Source: Leptotrichia sp. HSP-342 (lineage in GTDB: Bacteria > Fusobacteriota > Fusobacteriia > Fusobacteriales > Leptotrichiaceae). Taken from it: 64,000 nucleotides of DNA. The translations under genes and the position numbers were made by a program. Numbering within the stretch: the first letter of the stretch is position 1; every line of letters starts with the position of its first letter. Positions 1 to 8,810 of the stretch are shown piece by piece. Location: the NCBI RefSeq assembly GCF_041199995.1, contig NZ_CP165646.1:1178001-1242000 (forward strand), in the 5' to 3' direction. Below the pieces are notes generated by a model that worked only from the letters and a program-made list of their open reading frames with translations, was not told the origin of the DNA and did not search any database.

Positions 1-1
1 T

Positions 2-763
2 TTTGCATTAAGTGTATTAATGTGCAGTGTCCAGAAGGATGAAAAAGAAGAAAAAGCCAATGCTAACGGTATTCCTAAGAAAATAGTGATTGGGCTTGAT
101 GATTCATTTGTTCCGATGGGATTTAAAAATGAAAAAGGAGAGATTGTGGGGTTTGATATTGATTTGGCGAGAGCGGTTGCTCAAAAGTTGGGTGCTGAAG
201 TTGAATTTAAGCCAATAAACTGGGATTCAAAGATACTAGATTTGAATGGTGGAAATATTGATTTAATTTGGAATGGACTTACTATAACAGAGGAAAGAAA
301 AAAAGAAACTGAAATGTCAAAACCTTATTTTACAAGTCATCAGCTTATAGTGGTTAAGAAGGATTCAAGCATTAATGAAAAAGCTGATTTAACAGGAAAA
401 AATGTTGGAAGCCAAACTGAAAGCAGTGGAGAAGAAGCTGTGAAAAAATCAGGTGAGGATAAAAAATTTAAAGAATTTAAAACTTATGCTCAATATGACC
501 AGGCATTTATGGATCTTGATGCAGGGAGAGTTGATGCAATTGTAGCAGATGAAGTGTTGGCAAAATATACTAAAAAGACAAAAGAAACTCAGGCTAAGAA
601 AGATCTTTATAAAATTTTAAGTGAGAACTATGGAGAAGAAGAATATGGAATTGCTGCTAAAAAAGGAAACACAAAATTAATTGAGGCTATAAATAAAGCT
701 ATCGAAGAATTGAAAACAGACGGGACTTATCAAAAAATTTATTCAAAGTGGTTTAAAGATTAA
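2..763 (+). CDS. Amino-acid ABC transporter substrate-binding lipoprotein (5' partial)
   Basis: Extracellular solute-binding protein of the polar amino-acid family (SBP_bac_3), which captures an amino acid for the permease and ATPase encoded just downstream. The reading frame is open to the window edge, so the true start lies outside. The first visible residues are hydrophobic and lead to a Cys (VLMC), the expected end of a lipoprotein signal peptide. Typical family features follow: a GFDIDLARAVA block, a WNGLTITEERK block and a C-terminal YQKIYSKWF. The next gene starts two bases after its stop, so the genes are co-transcribed. The exact amino acid cannot be read from the sequence; cystine and glutamine-type ligands are both possible. 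Confidence 0.9.
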   Translation, partial: FALSVLMCSVQKDEKEEKANANGIPKKIVIGLDDSFVPMGFKNEKGEIVGFDIDLARAVAQKLGAEVEFKPINWDSKILDLNGGNIDLIWNGLTITEERKKETEMSKPYFTSHQLIVVKKDSSINEKADLTGKNVGSQTESSGEEAVKKSGEDKKFKEFKTYAQYDQAFMDLDAGRVDAIVADEVLAKYTKKTKETQAKKDLYKILSENYGEEEYGIAAKKGNTKLIEAINKAIEELKTDGTYQKIYSKWFKD

Positions 764-765
764 TA

Positions 766-1422
766 ATGAATCAATCATTATCAATATTTGTAGAATTGTT
801 AAAAACATTACCTAATGTTGCAATATTGTATGTGTTTACAATCCTATTTTCCGTCCCGTTAGGAATTTTAGGAGCATTAGCATATACAGGGAAAAATAAG
901 ACAGTAAAATTTTTTATTTCAGTTTACACTTGGATATTTAGAGGAACTCCTTTAATGCTTCAGTTAATGGTGGTTTATTATGGAATACCGCTTATGAAAA
1001 TTGGTAGATATAAAGTTGTGTTAGAGCCATATACGGCGGCAACTATTACTTTTATTATAAATTATGCAGCATATCTTGTGGAAATTATGAGAAGTGGAAT
1101 AGAAAGTATTGATAAAGGACAGCATGAAGCTGCAAAAGTTCTTGGTTATAGTTACTGGCAAAAAATAATATATATTATTTTGCCACAGGCAATAAGAAGA
1201 GTACTGCCAACATTGGGAAATGAAGCAATTACACTTATAAAGGATACTTCATTAATCTATGTTCTCGCTGTAACCGAAGTTATGAAGCGTACAAAGGAAT
1301 TAGCAAACATTTACTATAATATTACGCCATATATTTGTGCAATTATCATTTATCTTGTATTAAGTTTTGCAGTTGATAGATTGTTTAAAAATATTGAGAA
1401 AAGAAATAAAGTCAGAATTTAA
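766..1422 (+). CDS. Amino-acid ABC transporter permease (HisM/GlnP family)
   Basis: Inner-membrane permease of a polar amino-acid importer, 218 residues, the normal size for the family. It begins with an N-terminal hydrophobic stretch and carries FRGTPLMLQLMVVYYG, the hallmark of His/Glu/Gln/cystine permeases. The cytoplasmic EAA loop (EAAKVLGYSYWQKI...LPQAIRRVLP) docks on the ATPase. It sits between the binding protein (2-base gap) and the ATP-binding protein, so the three form one importer. No lesion is seen. Confidence 0.93.
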   Translation: MNQSLSIFVELLKTLPNVAILYVFTILFSVPLGILGALAYTGKNKTVKFFISVYTWIFRGTPLMLQLMVVYYGIPLMKIGRYKVVLEPYTAATITFIINYAAYLVEIMRSGIESIDKGQHEAAKVLGYSYWQKIIYIILPQAIRRVLPTLGNEAITLIKDTSLIYVLAVTEVMKRTKELANIYYNITPYICAIIIYLVLSFAVDRLFKNIEKRNKVRI

Positions 1423-1458
1423 GAAATTTTAAAATTAAAGTGGACTAGGAGATAAAGA

Positions 1459-2205
1459 GTGAAAAATGAAAAAATAGTAGAAGTAAAAAATTTGAAAAAA
1501 CAATATGGCGATAATATAATTTTAAAAGATATTAATTTACATATTAATAGAGGAGAAGTTGTCTCATTAATAGGGCCTTCTGGAAGTGGAAAATCGACAA
1601 TTTTACGTTGTATTGTAGATTTAGAGTCGATAACGTCAGGAGAGATTTTGATTGAGGGGAATAATCTGACAGATAAAAATGTAGATAAAAAAATTAAAAA
1701 GGAAATCCTGCTAAAAACAGGAATGGTTTTTCAAACTTTTAATTTATTTCCTCATCTATCAGTTAGAAATAATATAGTAAAGACTTTAAAACTAGTAAAA
1801 AAAATTGATACATCAGAAGCAGAAACTATTGCAAAAAAAATGCTAGATTTAGTGGGATTATCAGATAAGATGAACAGTTTTCCAAATGAACTTTCAGGAG
1901 GTCAGAAACAACGTGTAGCAATAGCAAGAGCATTAGCATTACAGCCAGACATATTACTTTTTGATGAGCCAACTTCAGCACTTGATCCAGAACTTGTAAA
2001 AGAGGTACTGGATATAATTAGAAAATTGAAAGAGCAAAAGATAACGATGCTAATTGTAAGTCATGAAATGAACTTTGTTCGTGAAATTTCAGATAGGGTA
2101 GTGGTTATGGAAAAAGGTAAAATACTGGAAACAGGGACTTCGCAACAAATTTTTGAAAATCCATCTTCTCAAAGAGTAAAGGAATTTTTAAATACAAATA
2201 GTTAA
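1459..2205 (+). CDS. Amino-acid ABC transporter ATP-binding protein (GlnQ-like)
   Basis: ATPase that drives the importer formed with the two preceding genes. Walker A is GPSGSGKST, the signature is LSGGQKQRVAIARAL, and Walker B is ILLFDEPTSALD followed by a VSHEM H-loop. All catalytic residues are present. The start codon is GTG, chosen because AGGAG lies eight bases before it and the protein begins as expected for the family (KNEKIVEVKNLKKQYG). Length is 248 residues. A hairpin terminator directly downstream closes the operon. Confidence 0.93.
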   Translation: MKNEKIVEVKNLKKQYGDNIILKDINLHINRGEVVSLIGPSGSGKSTILRCIVDLESITSGEILIEGNNLTDKNVDKKIKKEILLKTGMVFQTFNLFPHLSVRNNIVKTLKLVKKIDTSEAETIAKKMLDLVGLSDKMNSFPNELSGGQKQRVAIARALALQPDILLFDEPTSALDPELVKEVLDIIRKLKEQKITMLIVSHEMNFVREISDRVVVMEKGKILETGTSQQIFENPSSQRVKEFLNTNS

Positions 2206-2218
2206 TCTAGGTTAATTT

Positions 2219-2245
2219 AAGGGTATCATAAGCATACCCTTTTAT
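2219..2245 (+). terminator. Rho-independent terminator after the amino-acid importer operon
   Basis: Perfect 8-bp stem AAGGGTAT / ATACCCTT with a 7-base loop followed by a T-rich tail. It separates the amino-acid importer from the methionine importer. Confidence 0.8.
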
Positions 2246-2334
2246 AATCTTAATAAATTTTTTTTAAAAATTCTACTTTTTTACTTGTATATACAACATA
2301 AAAATGATATAATATAAAAAAGTATTTAAAACAG

Positions 2335-2363
2335 TTGACTTTTAAAGTAATAAATAATATAAT
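2335..2363 (+). promoter_or_regulatory. Sigma-70 type promoter of metNIQ
   Basis: TTGACT at 2335-2340 and TATAAT at 2358-2363 with a 17-base spacer, about 55 bases before the metN start. No SAM riboswitch or T-box could be recognised between promoter and gene. Confidence 0.75.
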
Positions 2364-2418
2364 CTTTTTAACTACGAAAAGTAAAAATAAGGCAAAATAA
2401 ATTAAAAAGAGGTGAAAT

Positions 2419-3492
2419 ATGGACGGTTTTATTAAGATAAGGAATTTGGTAAAAGAATATAAACTTAATAATGGGCAAGAATTACTAGCTGTAAATGATG
2501 TAAGTCTTGACATTGAACAAGGGGATATATATGGAATTATGGGGCTTAGTGGAGCTGGTAAATCTACACTTATAAGACTTCTTAACAGGTTAGAAGAACC
2601 TACTTCTGGAGAAATTCTTGTAAGGCATGAAGTTATTGATAAAAAAAAGAAAAAAAGTCTTGGATATGAAAATAAGAATATTCTAAAATTTAATACAAGA
2701 CTTTTGAGAGAATATAGAAAAAAAACTGGTATGATTTTTCAGCATTTCAATTTGCTAAATTCAAAAAATGTTGCTGATAACATAGCTTTTCCGTTGCAAA
2801 TTTCAGGATGGAAAAAAAGAGATATTAAAAAAAGAGTGGATGAACTACTTGAAATTGTAGGACTTTCAGATAAAAAACTAAATTATCCCGAACAACTTTC
2901 AGGAGGACAGAAGCAACGTGTGGCGATAGCTAGGGCATTAGCAAACAATCCGCAATTACTGCTTTCAGATGAAGCAACATCAGCACTTGATCCAAGAACG
3001 ACTAATTCTATTTTGGAACTGTTAAAGGATATAAATAAAAAATTTGGAATAACTATAATTTTGATTACTCATCAAATGGAAGTTATAAAGAAGATCTGTA
3101 ATAAAGCTGCAATTATGTCAGATGGACAAATTATTGAAAAAGGTGAAACAAAAGAGATTTTCCTAAATCCAAAAACAGAACTTGCAAAAGAATTTGTACA
3201 AAATATTTCACACGAAGAATTTAGAACAGAAGAAGAGATAAAGAGCCGTGAAGAAAATAATGGAAAATTACGTCTAAGCCTTAAATATAACGAAGAACAG
3301 GTAAACGAGTCATATATTACAAAAATTATTCGTAAATATGATGTTGAAGTAAATATTCTAGGTGGATTTGTTGATAAAGTAGGCGATATTATCGTTGGAA
3401 ATTTATTAATAGAAATTTCGGCAAATGAAGAGAAAGCAAAAGATATTATTGAATGGCTGAAAGAAAATAAAATAGATTCGGAGGTGGTATAA
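2419..3492 (+). CDS. metN: Methionine ABC transporter ATP-binding protein MetN
   Basis: ATPase of the D/L-methionine importer. Walker A is GLSGAGKSTL, the signature is LSGGQKQRVAIARAL, and Walker B is LLLSDEATSALDP with an H-loop in THQMEV. SDEATSALD rather than FDEPTSALD is typical of MetN. From about residue 270 there is a C-terminal NIL domain, which in this family binds methionine and inhibits transport. Its stop overlaps the start of metI by one base (ATAATG), so the two are translationally coupled. AGAGGTG precedes the ATG. Length is 357 residues. Confidence 0.95.
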   Translation: MDGFIKIRNLVKEYKLNNGQELLAVNDVSLDIEQGDIYGIMGLSGAGKSTLIRLLNRLEEPTSGEILVRHEVIDKKKKKSLGYENKNILKFNTRLLREYRKKTGMIFQHFNLLNSKNVADNIAFPLQISGWKKRDIKKRVDELLEIVGLSDKKLNYPEQLSGGQKQRVAIARALANNPQLLLSDEATSALDPRTTNSILELLKDINKKFGITIILITHQMEVIKKICNKAAIMSDGQIIEKGETKEIFLNPKTELAKEFVQNISHEEFRTEEEIKSREENNGKLRLSLKYNEEQVNESYITKIIRKYDVEVNILGGFVDKVGDIIVGNLLIEISANEEKAKDIIEWLKENKIDSEVV

Positions 3493-4181
3493 TGAGAGTA
3501 AGATTTGACTGGGTTAAATTTTTACAATTTCAAAATATGGCTGAACCCCTTTGGGAAACAATTTATATGGTATTTATTTCGACAATTATAGCATTAATTA
3601 TCGGACTGCCAATTGGAATTTTGCTTGTTACATCTGATGAAAAGGGTGTAAAGCCAAATAAAACAATTCATAAAATATTAGATATGATTATTGTAAATAT
3701 TACAAGGTCAATACCATTTATAATTCTGATGGTTTTATTAATACCGCTTTCAAGAATACTTGTAAATAAATCTTATGGAAGTGTCGCATTTATTGTTCCT
3801 CTTTCGTTAGGATCTGCACCATTTGTAGCAAGGATTATAGAAGGAGCGTTAAAGGAAGTAGATGATGGGCTTATTGAAGCTTCAAAATCTATGGGAGCAA
3901 CAGTTTCTGAAATTATTTTTAAAGTGATGATACCAGAAGCACTGCCTGCACTTGTTCATGGTTTGACGTTAACATTAATCAGCCTGATTGGGTATTCTGC
4001 GATGGCTGGGACAATCGGTGGTGGTGGACTTGGAAATGCTGCTGTAATTGACGGTTATCAAAGATCTAAGCCAGAAGTAATGTGGCAGGCTACAATTGTT
4101 ATAATCGTACTTGTACAAATTATACAGTTTGTCGGTAACAGTATTGTAAAAGCTCTTATGAATAAGAGAAAAAGAACATAA
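3492..4181 (+). CDS. metI: Methionine ABC transporter permease MetI
   Basis: Membrane subunit of the methionine importer, 229 residues with five or so hydrophobic segments. The family signature is clear: SIPFIILMVLLIPLSR, the EASKSMGATVSEIIFKVMIPEALP coupling loop (two halves around the VSEI turn) and the C-terminal MAGTIGGGGLGNAAVIDGYQR. It overlaps metN and is followed by two metQ genes. Confidence 0.95.
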   Translation: MRVRFDWVKFLQFQNMAEPLWETIYMVFISTIIALIIGLPIGILLVTSDEKGVKPNKTIHKILDMIIVNITRSIPFIILMVLLIPLSRILVNKSYGSVAFIVPLSLGSAPFVARIIEGALKEVDDGLIEASKSMGATVSEIIFKVMIPEALPALVHGLTLTLISLIGYSAMAGTIGGGGLGNAAVIDGYQRSKPEVMWQATIVIIVLVQIIQFVGNSIVKALMNKRKRT

Positions 4182-4235
4182 CATAATAAATTAAAATAAT
4201 AATTTTGTAGATTATACAAAAAGGGAGATGATTAT

Positions 4236-5042
4236 ATGAAAAAAATTTTGTTAGTTTTAGTAACAGCATTATTTTTAATAGCCTGTGGAAATTCAGAAAA
4301 ATCTTCAAAAGATTCTGGAAAAATTGAAAAATTAAAAGTTGCTGCCACACCAATTCCTGCTGGAGAAATCTTGAAATTTGTAAAGGATGACTTAAAAAAG
4401 GAAGGAATAGAACTTGAAATAGTAGAGTTTAATGACTATGTTCAACCAAATAAAGTGCTACAGTCAAAAGAAGTAGATGCTAATTTATTCCAGCATACTC
4501 CATATATGGAAAATTTTGGAAAGAAAAATGGATTTGAGATGACAGCAGTTGGGAAAATATATTTACCTACACTTGCACTTTATTCAAAAAAAATAAAAAA
4601 TATTAACGAATTAAAAAATGGCGATACAATATTGTTGCCAAATGATCCGACAAATTTGGCTCGTTCATTAATTCTGCTGGATAAAGCTGGAATTATAAAA
4701 TTAAATAATAACAAGAATGTGGATGCAACATTAAAAGATATTGTAAGCAATCCAAAAAATATAAAATTTGAAGAGCTTTCAGCAGAACAGCTTCCGCCAA
4801 GATTACCTGAAGTTGCTGCTTCAATTGTAAATAGCAGTTTTGCATTAAATGCAGGATTGTCATATAAAGAAGACGGACTTGTAAAAGAAGATAAAGATTC
4901 ACCTTATGCAAATGTCCTTGCAACATTGAAAGGGAACGAAAACGATCCTAGAATTCAGAAATTGTTAAAGGCACTACAAAGTGAAAAAGTAAAAAAATAT
5001 ATGGAAGAAAAATATAAAGATGTAATTGTTCCAGTATTTTAG
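4236..5042 (+). CDS. metQ: Methionine-binding lipoprotein MetQ (copy 1)
   Basis: Surface lipoprotein that delivers methionine to MetI/MetN (NlpA/MetQ family). The signal peptide ends at the lipobox LIAC (Cys17). Family motifs include VEFNDYVQPN, NLFQHTPYM, LPNDPTNLARSLILLDKAG and the C-terminal SEKVKKYMEEKYK. AGGGAGATG lies upstream of the ATG. It is followed 49 bases later by a close paralogue, so this importer may have two binding proteins with different ligand preference. Length is 268 residues. Confidence 0.93.
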   Translation: MKKILLVLVTALFLIACGNSEKSSKDSGKIEKLKVAATPIPAGEILKFVKDDLKKEGIELEIVEFNDYVQPNKVLQSKEVDANLFQHTPYMENFGKKNGFEMTAVGKIYLPTLALYSKKIKNINELKNGDTILLPNDPTNLARSLILLDKAGIIKLNNNKNVDATLKDIVSNPKNIKFEELSAEQLPPRLPEVAASIVNSSFALNAGLSYKEDGLVKEDKDSPYANVLATLKGNENDPRIQKLLKALQSEKVKKYMEEKYKDVIVPVF

Positions 5043-5090
5043 TAAAAGTTTGTAAAATAAATTATAAATAAAAAATTTTTGGAGGTATTT

Positions 5091-5906
5091 ATGAAAAAAA
5101 TATTATCACTATTATTAGCAACAGCACTATTTTTAGTAGCTTGTGGAAGTAAAGGAACAGAATCAAAAGGAGGAGCTGCATCAGGAAAAACTGAAAAGTT
5201 AGTTGTAGGTGCGACACCAGTTCCTCATGCAGAATTATTAAATTTGGTAAAGGATGACTTGAAAAAAGAAGGGATTGAACTTGAAATAGTTGAATTTAAT
5301 GACTATGTTCAGCCAAATAAGGCACTTGCAGATAAAAGTATAGATGCAAACTTCTTCCAACATGTTCCATATATGGATGATTTTGGAAAGAAAAATAACA
5401 TTGGATTGTCAGCAGTTGGAAATATTCATTTGGAGCCAATGGCATTATATTCTAAAAAAATAAAAAATATTAACGACTTAAAAAATGGAGATACCTTAAT
5501 TATTCCTAACGATCCAACAAATGGAGGACGTTCATTAATTCTGCTTGATAAAGCTGGAGTTATAAAATTAAAAGATAATACAAAATTAGATGCTACACCA
5601 GCTGATATTGTTCAAAATCCAAAAAATATTAAAATTGAAACATTATCAAACGAACAAATTGCACCAAGATTATCTGAAGTTGCAGGAGCAATCATAAATT
5701 CAAACTTTGCAATTGATGCTGGAGTTACAAAAAATGAAATTATCTTGATTGAAGGTAAAGACTCGCCTTATGTAAACATTGTTACAGTATTAAAAGGAAA
5801 TGAAAATGACGAAAGAGTTAAAAAATTAGTAAAAGCACTGCAAAGTGAAAAAGTTAAGAAATTTATTGAAGAAAAATATGAAGGTAGAGTAATTCCTGCT
5901 TTCTAA
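5091..5906 (+). CDS. metQ: Methionine-binding lipoprotein MetQ (copy 2)
   Basis: Second MetQ-family lipoprotein with lipobox LVAC, clearly a tandem duplicate of the preceding gene. Shared blocks include VKDDLKKEGIELEIVEFNDY and KKIKNINDLKNGD. It differs in the ligand region (FFQHVPYM, IPNDPTNGGRSL). The ATG at 5091 is chosen over an upstream TTG because GGAGG is placed immediately before it at ideal distance. A terminator follows, so this is the last gene of the metNIQQ operon. Confidence 0.93.
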   Translation: MKKILSLLLATALFLVACGSKGTESKGGAASGKTEKLVVGATPVPHAELLNLVKDDLKKEGIELEIVEFNDYVQPNKALADKSIDANFFQHVPYMDDFGKKNNIGLSAVGNIHLEPMALYSKKIKNINDLKNGDTLIIPNDPTNGGRSLILLDKAGVIKLKDNTKLDATPADIVQNPKNIKIETLSNEQIAPRLSEVAGAIINSNFAIDAGVTKNEIILIEGKDSPYVNIVTVLKGNENDERVKKLVKALQSEKVKKFIEEKYEGRVIPAF

Positions 5907-5927
5907 TAAATATTTTTAGCTAAAGGT

Positions 5928-5959
5928 AGCCTTAAATTAAGTTTTAGGGCTGTTTTTTT
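5928..5959 (+). terminator. Rho-independent terminator of the metNIQQ operon
   Basis: Stem AGCCTTAAA / TTTTAGGGCT with one G-U pair and a 5-base loop, then a run of seven T. Confidence 0.8.
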
Positions 5960-6009
5960 ATTATGTTTATAAATCTATCAAAAAAATTATGTTTTTTTTG
6001 TTTAAATCC

Positions 6010-6038
6010 TTGAAATATATTTGAGAAAAATGTATAAT
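6010..6038 (+). promoter_or_regulatory. Predicted promoter upstream of pepO
   Basis: TTGAAA at 6010-6015 and TATAAT at 6033-6038, 17-base spacer. Transcription would begin near 6045, giving a leader of about 200 bases before the pepO ATG. Confidence 0.65.
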
Positions 6039-6044
6039 ATGGTA

Positions 6045-6248
6045 TTGTTATAAGATATGACATCTTTTAGCTGGATAGTTTTAGTTATCTAAATATCAAT
6101 ATATAAAAAATAAGGAGAGGAGAAATTTTCCTTAATCTATTAGAATTATTTAGAATGAGTTGATGTAACATCTTTACCGTATACTGTAGTCGTGGATTAA
6201 TAGCTAATTCTAATATATTCTGAATATTTTAATGGAAATGAAGAAAGA
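6045..6248 (+). other. Long, probably structured 5' leader of pepO
   Basis: Between the predicted start of transcription and the pepO ATG there is no gene, but there are several complementary segments. An 11-bp perfect pairing (6138-6148 with 6205-6215, arms TATTAGAATTA / TAATTCTAATA) closes a roughly 56-base domain. A local hairpin AAGGA...TTCCTT sits at 6112-6133, and a small GATG/CATC hairpin at 6162-6172. The strong Shine-Dalgarno-like AAGGAGAGG at 6112 has no start codon at usable distance, which fits an RNA element better than a lost peptide. No known riboswitch class was recognised. Confidence 0.4.
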
Positions 6249-8411
6249 ATGAAAAAATTACTTGTAATTTCGCTATTTTTAGCCAGCGTTAATTTAATTT
6301 ATGCAGAAAATGAAGCTAATGAAGGCAAGGTTGCACCTGCATCAAAGACGACTGTGCAGAAAGCAACGGAGAATAAGGAGGAAACGCCTGCACCTGTTCC
6401 ACAGAAAAGACCTGAAGGATTTTGGAATTTTTATGCCAAACAGCAGGCAAAGCTTGTAAAGGATAATGACAGGGCAATGTTTGAAGATGTCAGCACGAAT
6501 GTCAAGGCACAGGAGGATTTTTATAACTATGTAAACGAAAACTGGGATAAAAAGACTCAAATTCCAAGCACAAAGCCTGCCTGGGGAGCGTTTTACGAAC
6601 TGAATGAAAAAAATCAGGATTTTCTTCGAAACCTTATAAGGGAGCTAAAAGGAAAATCTTCATTGACTGCCGATGAACAAAAAGTAATAACGATTTATGA
6701 CAGTTATTCAAATATGGAGAGAAGAAACAAGGAGGGGCTTACACCCATAAAGAATGATCTTGAAAAAATTGATGCCATAAAGAATATTGACGATCTTAAA
6801 AAATACAATGTTGAAGTTACAAAGACTGGTAGTTCTGAATTTTATGGATGGGGAGTAGGAACAGATTTGAATAACTCGAAAAATAATGCTATATATCTAG
6901 GAAGCGCAGGAATTGGGCTTTCAAGAGAATATTTTCAGAAAGATACAAGGGAAAATAGGGCAATACTTGAAGAGTATACAAGATATGTAAGTGATATGCT
7001 GAAATATCTGGGAGAATCGGATACTCTTGAAAGAGCTAAAAAAATAGTTGCATTCGAAAAACAGATTGCAAATACGTTGCTTACAAATGAAGAGCGTCAT
7101 GATGTAAAAAAATATAATAATCCTGTAAAAGTAACCGATTTAGGAACATTGTCTAAAAATGTAGATTTAGCAGAATATTTGAAGCAACTGAATGTAAATA
7201 CAGACAAGGTAATAATAACTGAGCTAAATTATTATAAAAATCTTGATAGATTTGTAAATGATGCAAATATTGGTGTAATCAAGGATTATATGAAATATAA
7301 CTTAATAAGTTCTGCAACTGGAGTGCTAAACGATGAACTTGGAAAAAGAAGCTTTGAATTTTTTGGAAGACATCTGAATGGTCAGAAAGAAAGGGAAATA
7401 CTTGAAAAAAGAGCATTAAACTTTACAAATGGAAGTCTTGGAGAAATTATCGGAAAAATCTATGTTCAACGTAATTTTTCATCTGAAGCTAAGAAAAATA
7501 CGTTGCAAATGGTTGATTACATTAAGAAAGCAATGAAGAACAGAATTGAGAAACTGGACTGGATGAGCGCTGCTACTAAGAAAAAAGCGTTAGAAAAATT
7601 ATCAAAAATTACTGTAAAAATCGGATATCCTGATAAATGGAGAGATTTTAGTAAAATGACAATTTCAAGCAATGATTCACTTTATGACCAGATGAAAAAA
7701 ATAAGTGAATGGGAATATAATGAAGATATGAAAAAAGTTGGAAAACCAGTAGATAAAACAGAATGGCACATGTCTCCCCATACAATAAATGCCTACTATT
7801 CACCAACGAGCAACGAAATAGTATTTCCAGCAGGAATCTTGCAATTTCCATTCTACGATTATGGAAAATCAGAAATGGCAAGTAACTTTGGAGGTATTGG
7901 AACAGTTATAGGACACGAGCTTACTCATGCGTTTGATGTATCAGGAGCTTCATATGATGGTGATGGAAATGTGAGAAACTGGTGGACAGAAGAAGATAAA
8001 ATGAAATTTGACGCAGCAACAAAAAAATTGGAAGATCAGTTTTCAAGATATTCAGTTGGAGGCGGTGTATATGTTAACGGAAAATATACATTGACTGAAA
8101 ATATTGCTGATCTTGGAGGACTAAACATTGCCTATGATGCATTACAAATGTACATGAAAGATCATCCAAATTCTACAAAAGCATATTCGGACACAATAAA
8201 CAAACTATTCTTTTTAAGCTTTGCAAGAATGTGGCGACAAAAATCAACACCAGAATACTTGAGAAATCTAGCAAAAACAGATTCTCATTCACCAAACATC
8301 TTCCGCGTAAATGGAACATTGATAAATATTGATGCTTTCCATAAGGTATTTGAAACAAAACCAGGAGATAAAATGTATAAAGCCCCAGAAGATAGAATAA
8401 AAATCTGGTAA
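6249..8411 (+). CDS. pepO: M13 family zinc metallopeptidase (PepO / neprilysin-like)
   Basis: Secreted or envelope-anchored endopeptidase of the M13 family, which cleaves oligopeptides. A signal peptide (MKKLLVISLFLASVNLIYA) is followed by a low-complexity, Ala/Pro/Glu-rich linker to about residue 55. The N-terminal M13 domain begins near FYNYVNENW. The catalytic domain shows NAYYSPTSNEIVFPAGIL, the zinc motif HELTH in VIGHELTHAFD at about residue 556, and the third-ligand motif ENIADLGG at about residue 617. The C-terminus ends in W, usual for the family. Length is 720 residues, slightly above the typical 630-690 because of the linker. It is flanked by its own promoter and two terminators, so it is monocistronic. 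Confidence 0.93.
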   Translation: MKKLLVISLFLASVNLIYAENEANEGKVAPASKTTVQKATENKEETPAPVPQKRPEGFWNFYAKQQAKLVKDNDRAMFEDVSTNVKAQEDFYNYVNENWDKKTQIPSTKPAWGAFYELNEKNQDFLRNLIRELKGKSSLTADEQKVITIYDSYSNMERRNKEGLTPIKNDLEKIDAIKNIDDLKKYNVEVTKTGSSEFYGWGVGTDLNNSKNNAIYLGSAGIGLSREYFQKDTRENRAILEEYTRYVSDMLKYLGESDTLERAKKIVAFEKQIANTLLTNEERHDVKKYNNPVKVTDLGTLSKNVDLAEYLKQLNVNTDKVIITELNYYKNLDRFVNDANIGVIKDYMKYNLISSATGVLNDELGKRSFEFFGRHLNGQKEREILEKRALNFTNGSLGEIIGKIYVQRNFSSEAKKNTLQMVDYIKKAMKNRIEKLDWMSAATKKKALEKLSKITVKIGYPDKWRDFSKMTISSNDSLYDQMKKISEWEYNEDMKKVGKPVDKTEWHMSPHTINAYYSPTSNEIVFPAGILQFPFYDYGKSEMASNFGGIGTVIGHELTHAFDVSGASYDGDGNVRNWWTEEDKMKFDAATKKLEDQFSRYSVGGGVYVNGKYTLTENIADLGGLNIAYDALQMYMKDHPNSTKAYSDTINKLFFLSFARMWRQKSTPEYLRNLAKTDSHSPNIFRVNGTLINIDAFHKVFETKPGDKMYKAPEDRIKIW

Positions 8412-8431
8412 AATAATTAAATAATAAAACA

Positions 8432-8466
8432 AAAACTATCTTGACTATATTGAGATAGTTTTTTTA
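8432..8466 (+). terminator. Rho-independent terminator after pepO
   Basis: Stem AAAAACTATCT / AGATAGTTTTT with an 11-base loop and a T-run. Confidence 0.82.
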
Positions 8467-8497
8467 TATTCTATTTTTTCTCATATTTTCCTCAATG

Positions 8498-8535
8498 AAA
8501 AAGCTACCATTTTGTTTTGGTGGCTTTTTTCTTTT
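8498..8535 (+). terminator. Second terminator-like hairpin downstream of pepO
   Basis: Stem AAAAAGCTACCA / TGGTGGCTTTTT with one G-U pair, loop TTTTGTTT, then T-rich sequence. It may be a back-up terminator or may serve the opposite strand, because the 5' arm gives an A-run that reads as T on the other strand. Confidence 0.65.
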
Positions 8536-8555
8536 TATAGAAAGTAAGGGGAACT

Positions 8556-8750
8556 ATCGCAATCTTTCTTTATTTTACAATAATAGTTATTTTAATATAT
8601 CATAGATTGTAAAATATATTGCGACAAACTAAAAAAATGTAAAAACTCATGATAATTTCGTGTTAAAATGTTAGTAACAACAAAGCAACGCCATTTGAGA
8701 AATTTTTACACGAAATTAGTTTTTAAAAAAATTTGGTAAAATGTCGCAAT
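8556..8750. repeat. Nested inverted repeats in the gap before csm2
   Basis: This gene-free stretch holds three interlocking palindromes. Arms ATTTTACAAT (8572-8581) and ATTGTAAAAT (8606-8615) are perfect complements, extended by ATCGCAAT (8556-8563) against ATTGCGA (8618-8624). The segment ATTGCGACA (8618-8626) is also complementary to TGTCGCAAT (8742-8750). Inside that larger loop, AAAAACT plus AATTTCGTGT (8641-8663, 6-base bulge) pair with ACACGAAATT plus AGTTTTT (8708-8724). The layout could be a MITE, a structured RNA or a regulatory dyad ahead of the cas genes. No cas10 coding sequence is visible here. Confidence 0.55.
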
Positions 8751-8810
8751 TAATATTGCAATTTATGTTATAAAATGGAAATTTATTACAAATTTAGAAA
8801 GGAATTTGTT

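Noticed and set aside
2206-2418. SAM riboswitch or T-box before metN
   Set aside because: None of the conserved core motifs could be found; only a terminator and a promoter are visible.
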